Of a stretch of 64,000 bases of DNA, positions 61,679 through 64,000 are shown one piece after another. Origin of the DNA: Methylobacterium radiotolerans JCM 2831 (GTDB lineage Bacteria > Pseudomonadota > Alphaproteobacteria > Rhizobiales > Beijerinckiaceae); the NCBI RefSeq assembly GCF_000019725.1, contig NC_010505.1, positions 1,972,001 through 2,036,000 of the forward strand, read 5' to 3'. Positions within the stretch are counted from its first letter, which is position 1, and each line of letters starts with the position of its first letter. Made by a program: the position numbers and the translations under genes. The notes under the pieces are model-generated. The model was not told the DNA's origin and ran no database searches. It was given only the letters and a program-made list of their open reading frames with translations.

Positions 61679-62103
61679 CGGCGCTCTCGTGGTGCTTCGC
61701 AGGGTGCCTGCGCGGGTTGTGCGGTTTTCTAGCGTGCCTGTGTGACGCGGATCTGGCGTCGAGGTCTCCGATTCGTGTCACGGGCCGCGACGCCAACAAT
61801 GCTCGCGCTCGCCCGACGGTTTCGGTCGATCCGGTGGCGCGCGCGAAAAACAAATGACGCGCTCCTCAAGTTTGATTTGAGAACGCGCCCATGGAAGTTT
61901 AGTTCATTTGCATCGAATGCATGGCGCGCGGGATCGGGGCCTGAATTCACGGCTGGGAATTCCCGGGAAACACTGCAATACCGTGCCGTCATGGCGATAT
62001 GGTGCAATGCGCAATTTGCATGCCGCGCTGCACAAATCCGTGGTCTCATGCGCTGGTCGATCGCATCCCGCGGTCGACGCCGCGATCGAACCGGAGACGC
62101 ACC
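61679..62103. other. AT-richer intergenic island
   Basis: 425 bp. Around 61850-62040 base composition falls to roughly 45-60% GC by hand count, well below the flanking genes. It holds several small inverted repeats, including CTCAA...TTGAG near 61865-61881 and TGCAT...ATGCA near 61910-61922. No gene is convincing. It may be the promoter/leader of the gene at 62104. Confidence 0.5.
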
Positions 62104-62355
62104 ATGCGCACGATCCTCATCCTCGCGTCGGCCGCGCTCACCTCGGCGGCCTTCACGGGTCTCGCCGCCGCCGACGACCGCCTGCACCTGACGCCGCCGC
62201 TCTATCGCGATCAGGCCCGGCCCGCCCAGCAGATCCGCGCGATCCACGATCTGACCACCACGCCCCAGCCCGTCGCCGCGCCGGCGACCGTCGGCCGGAC
62301 GGTCTCGTCCCTCCGCCGGCCGATGGTCCAGGCGTCCGTCGAGGCGAGCCGCTGA
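62104..62355 (+). CDS. Small exported protein, unknown
   Basis: 83 residues: signal peptide (RTILILASAALTSAAFTGLAAA|DD), then a polar chain (LTPPLYRDQARPAQQIRAIH, TTPQPVAAPATVGRTVSSLR). GGAG lies about 7 bp before ATG 62104. Followed by a strong hairpin (62363-62400). Family not recognised. Confidence 0.65.
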   Translation: MRTILILASAALTSAAFTGLAAADDRLHLTPPLYRDQARPAQQIRAIHDLTTTPQPVAAPATVGRTVSSLRRPMVQASVEASR

Positions 62356-62362
62356 GCCCGCT

Positions 62363-62400
62363 GCCGGGGACGGAGCCCCTCGGGCGGCTCCGTCCCCGGC
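62363..62400. terminator. 15-bp perfect hairpin between convergent genes
   Basis: GCCGGGGACGGAGCC (62363-62377), 8-base loop, exact complement at 62386-62400. It lies 7 bp after the stop of the 62104 gene and 6 bp before the stop of the 62407 gene on the other strand, so it can terminate both. There is no U-tract. Confidence 0.75.
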
Positions 62401-62406
62401 CATAGC

Positions 62407-62649
62407 TCAGACGATGTGCAACTCCTGCGACGCCACCGAAGGTGCCACGCCGCGACGGATCAAGCGCCGCGTCCGCGCCCGCTGATCGAGCTCGGTGCTG
62501 AGGGCGGTCCCCGCCGCGCGGTACCCCTCGAACCACAGATCCGCCCACGCGTACTGCGCCGCCAGAACCAGCAGGACGGCGTTCTCGGCCTGTCTCAGGC
62601 CCAGCCGCAGACTCTCATCCGTCAGGCGGCCAACCTCCCCGTACATCAT
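62407..62649 (-). CDS. Small helical protein, unknown
   Basis: 80 residues from ATG 62649 with GGAG upstream; the longer frame to 62823 is Arg-rich and looks like the shadow of the phasin gene. Sequence MMYGEVGRLTDESLRLGLRQ, then ENAVLLVLAAQYAWADLWFEGYRAAG, and a basic end (DQRARTRRLIRRGVAPSV). Mostly helical and amphipathic; no family recognised. Same strand and next to the phasin gene. Confidence 0.6.
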   Translation of the reverse strand: MMYGEVGRLTDESLRLGLRQAENAVLLVLAAQYAWADLWFEGYRAAGTALSTELDQRARTRRLIRRGVAPSVASQELHIV

Positions 62650-62731
62650 TTCCAACTCCGCGTCCGAACACGGCCAGCAGCGCCGCGAAGGGCCGCCGGC
62701 CACTCGCCCAGGGGGCGCTCGGCGGTTCCGC

Positions 62732-63220
62732 TCAGTGGGACGCCGCCCCGGAGGCCTCGTGTGCCGCGGCCGCCGCGTCCCGGGCCGCATCCTGCCCCTG
62801 CTCGAGGGTCGTGCGGGCCGCATCGGCGCCCTGTTGCAGAGCGGCGCGGGCGCGCTCGGCCCCCTGCTGGAACGCGCTCTGGGCCAGGCTGCTCACCTCC
62901 TGGGCCTGCGCCTGCAGGGCCGCGAAGCGCTCGCGGGCGTACTCGGCCTGGATCGCGGCCGCCTCCGGGAGCGACCCGGCCGCGGCGAGCTTCTGCGCGT
63001 GATCCAGGGCGGCGCGGATGTTCTGCTCCGCGTGGTCGAGGCTGCGGGCGTACAGGGCCTGCGCGTTGGTCCGCGCGAGATCGGCCGTATCGTGCGCCGT
63101 CTCGGAGGCGCGCCGCGCCGCTCCGATGAAGCTTCCGAAGGCCTTGCGGGCCTGCTCGACGCTGGTCTCGGCGAGGTCGCGGATCTGGGTCGGGACCTCG
63201 TAGCTCGACATCTGTGCCAT
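62732..63220 (-). CDS. Phasin family protein
   Basis: 162 residues: MAQMSSYEVPTQIRDLAETSVEQARKAFGSFIGAARRASETAHDT, the pattern of Phasin_2 proteins that coat polyhydroxybutyrate granules. It is followed by long Ala/Gln/Glu-rich helices with ALDHAQKLAAAGSLPEAAAI and repeats such as AALQQGADAARTTLEQGQ. AGGAGA precedes ATG 63220. PHB synthesis genes are not in the window. Confidence 0.88.
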   Translation of the reverse strand: MAQMSSYEVPTQIRDLAETSVEQARKAFGSFIGAARRASETAHDTADLARTNAQALYARSLDHAEQNIRAALDHAQKLAAAGSLPEAAAIQAEYARERFAALQAQAQEVSSLAQSAFQQGAERARAALQQGADAARTTLEQGQDAARDAAAAAHEASGAASH

Positions 63221-63317
63221 GAACGGTCTCCTGTCGGCCGCCATCCGGGTGCGGCCCCCGTTTGTGCGCCGCACAAGCGCCGGCGTCCAGGGACCGCCCG
63301 CGCACCGGCGCGACCGG

Positions 63318-63500
63318 TCAGATCTCCGTCTCGCGCCGAACGACCGCCTCTTCCCCGCTGCCCTTCTGCGCGAGGCCGACCTCGGGATCGTCGGTCGGGA
63401 CCGTGGCCGCCCTGTCACCGCGCTCCGTCGGGACCTCGCCCGCCTCGACCGGGTCCGTAGCGGGGCGCGTCGGGGTTGCGGTCTCGCCTGCGCGGGTCAT
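63318..63500 (-). CDS. Small acidic disordered protein, unknown
   Basis: 60 residues: MTRAGETATPTRPATDPVEA, then GEVPTERGDRAATVPTDDPE and VGLAQKGSGEEAVVRRETEI. Polar, no hydrophobic core. A GGGAGAG site lies just before ATG 63500, which argues for a real gene. No family recognised. Upstream of the phasin gene on the same strand. Confidence 0.5.
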   Translation of the reverse strand: MTRAGETATPTRPATDPVEAGEVPTERGDRAATVPTDDPEVGLAQKGSGEEAVVRRETEI

Positions 63501-63624
63501 GCGGTCTCTCCCTGCCTGCAGCCAACGCGACGGCGCGGGTGCGGGTCCCGCGGCTTCGTCACGATGGCGGGAGGCGCGTTTCGGATCGCGACTCTATATG
63601 GGAGGCGCGAGCAGGGAGAGTGGT

Positions 63625-63816
63625 GTGTTCACCGTCAAGGGGATTGATCCGTCCGGTCGCGTCATGACGTTCGCCTGCGGGACGGACGAGCAGGCGATGG
63701 AGAAGACCTGGGAGCTGGCCCGGCGCGGCTTCCGCGAGATCACGGTCGCCGATCCGAAGGGCAAGGAGCTGTCGGCGGTCGCCTTCGAGCGCTCGCTCAA
63801 CATCGACTGGGAGTGA
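63625..63816 (+). CDS. Small protein, unknown
   Basis: 63 residues from GTG 63625 with GGGAG upstream: VFTVKGIDPSGRVMTFACGT, then DEQAMEKTWELARRGFREITVADPKGKELS. Alternating beta and helical character, like a small single-domain protein. The frame is open further upstream to 63262 but without a credible start. Family not recognised. Confidence 0.6.
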   Translation: MFTVKGIDPSGRVMTFACGTDEQAMEKTWELARRGFREITVADPKGKELSAVAFERSLNIDWE

Positions 63817-63903
63817 CGCGCGTCGGACGGCGACGCCGCTGCCGGCCGAGTCCGTCGATGACAGGAGCCGCGCCGCCCGCCGCGTGAACCGCCGAGGCGG
63901 CTG

Positions 63904-64000
63904 TCAGGTCGGTTCGAGCTCGCGCCAGAGATTCGCCCGGCCCGACCGCGCCGTCTCGGGGATGTCGGTGGTGGCCCCGATCTCCTCCGCCTTGCGCCAG
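63904..64000 (-). CDS. C-terminal fragment of a gene entering from the right edge
   Basis: Open minus-strand frame reaching the window end, stopping at TGA (63906-63904). The visible 31 residues are WRKAEEIGATTDIPETARSG then RANLWRELEPT. Too short to identify; the gene starts outside the window. Confidence 0.45.
   Translation of the reverse strand, partial: WRKAEEIGATTDIPETARSGRANLWRELEPT

Overview
The window is a dense, very GC-rich (visibly about 70% or more) chromosome segment of an alphaproteobacterium. It carries part of an aerobic-type photosynthesis gene cluster (bchF-bchN-bchB-bchH, an AerR/PpaA-like gene, ppsR, bchG, a PucC-family transporter, bchP, tspO), a PleD/DivK pair, an EipB-like envelope protein and phasin. 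This fits a Methylobacterium-like member of the Hyphomicrobiales; that is an inference from gene content and order, not a database result. No rRNA, tRNA, CRISPR array, transposase or prophage gene was recognised.

Layout. (1) 1-13995, photosynthesis: a minus-strand operon bchF-N-B-H (bchH runs off the left edge) diverges from plus-strand aerR/ppaA-like and ppsR; then comes a tight plus-strand operon bchG - PucC-like MFS - bchP - tspO - small membrane protein. TGT-N12-ACA-type PpsR sites overlap likely -35 boxes in front of both bchF and bchG, so the regulator encoded between the operons probably represses both. (2) 14017-27352, housekeeping and envelope: tri-haem cytochrome c, Pmp3-like peptide, L,D-transpeptidase, accA with a DUF1796 partner, DUF2252, pleD and divK, eipB-like, an ABC exporter and a helix-hairpin-helix protein. 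(3) 27468-35616: a VapBC-type toxin-antitoxin pair, trpB, periplasmic msrA, hisC-tyrA, three small ORFs and metX-metW. (4) 35678-38201: a sulfotransferase-like gene plus APS kinase, bracketed by two copies of a paired palindromic repeat; a third copy lies in frame inside the PucC-like gene. (5) 38233-46947: a PepSY/response-regulator/histidine-kinase operon, a nuclease-like protein, a periplasmic catalase-like protein, Slt-type lytic transglycosylase, dapA and smpB. (6) 47078-55639: peroxiredoxin, NYN protein, rsh-rpoZ (stringent response and RNA polymerase omega) divergent from the fabD-fabG-acpP-fabF fatty-acid cluster. (7) 55910-64000: mostly small or low-complexity envelope and secreted proteins, an OmpA-like protein with a 12-bp coding minisatellite, and a phasin.

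The most noteworthy signals are non-genic: palindromic repeat pairs (one translated in frame, two flanking a sulfation cassette), short tandem duplications placed exactly over stop codons at three loci, period-11 and period-12 tandem repeats, an 18-bp perfect palindrome before metX, and a bchG promoter that predicts a leaderless or nearly leaderless mRNA. I see no obviously new multi-gene defence or metabolic system. All positions and motifs were read by eye; nothing was computed or searched.
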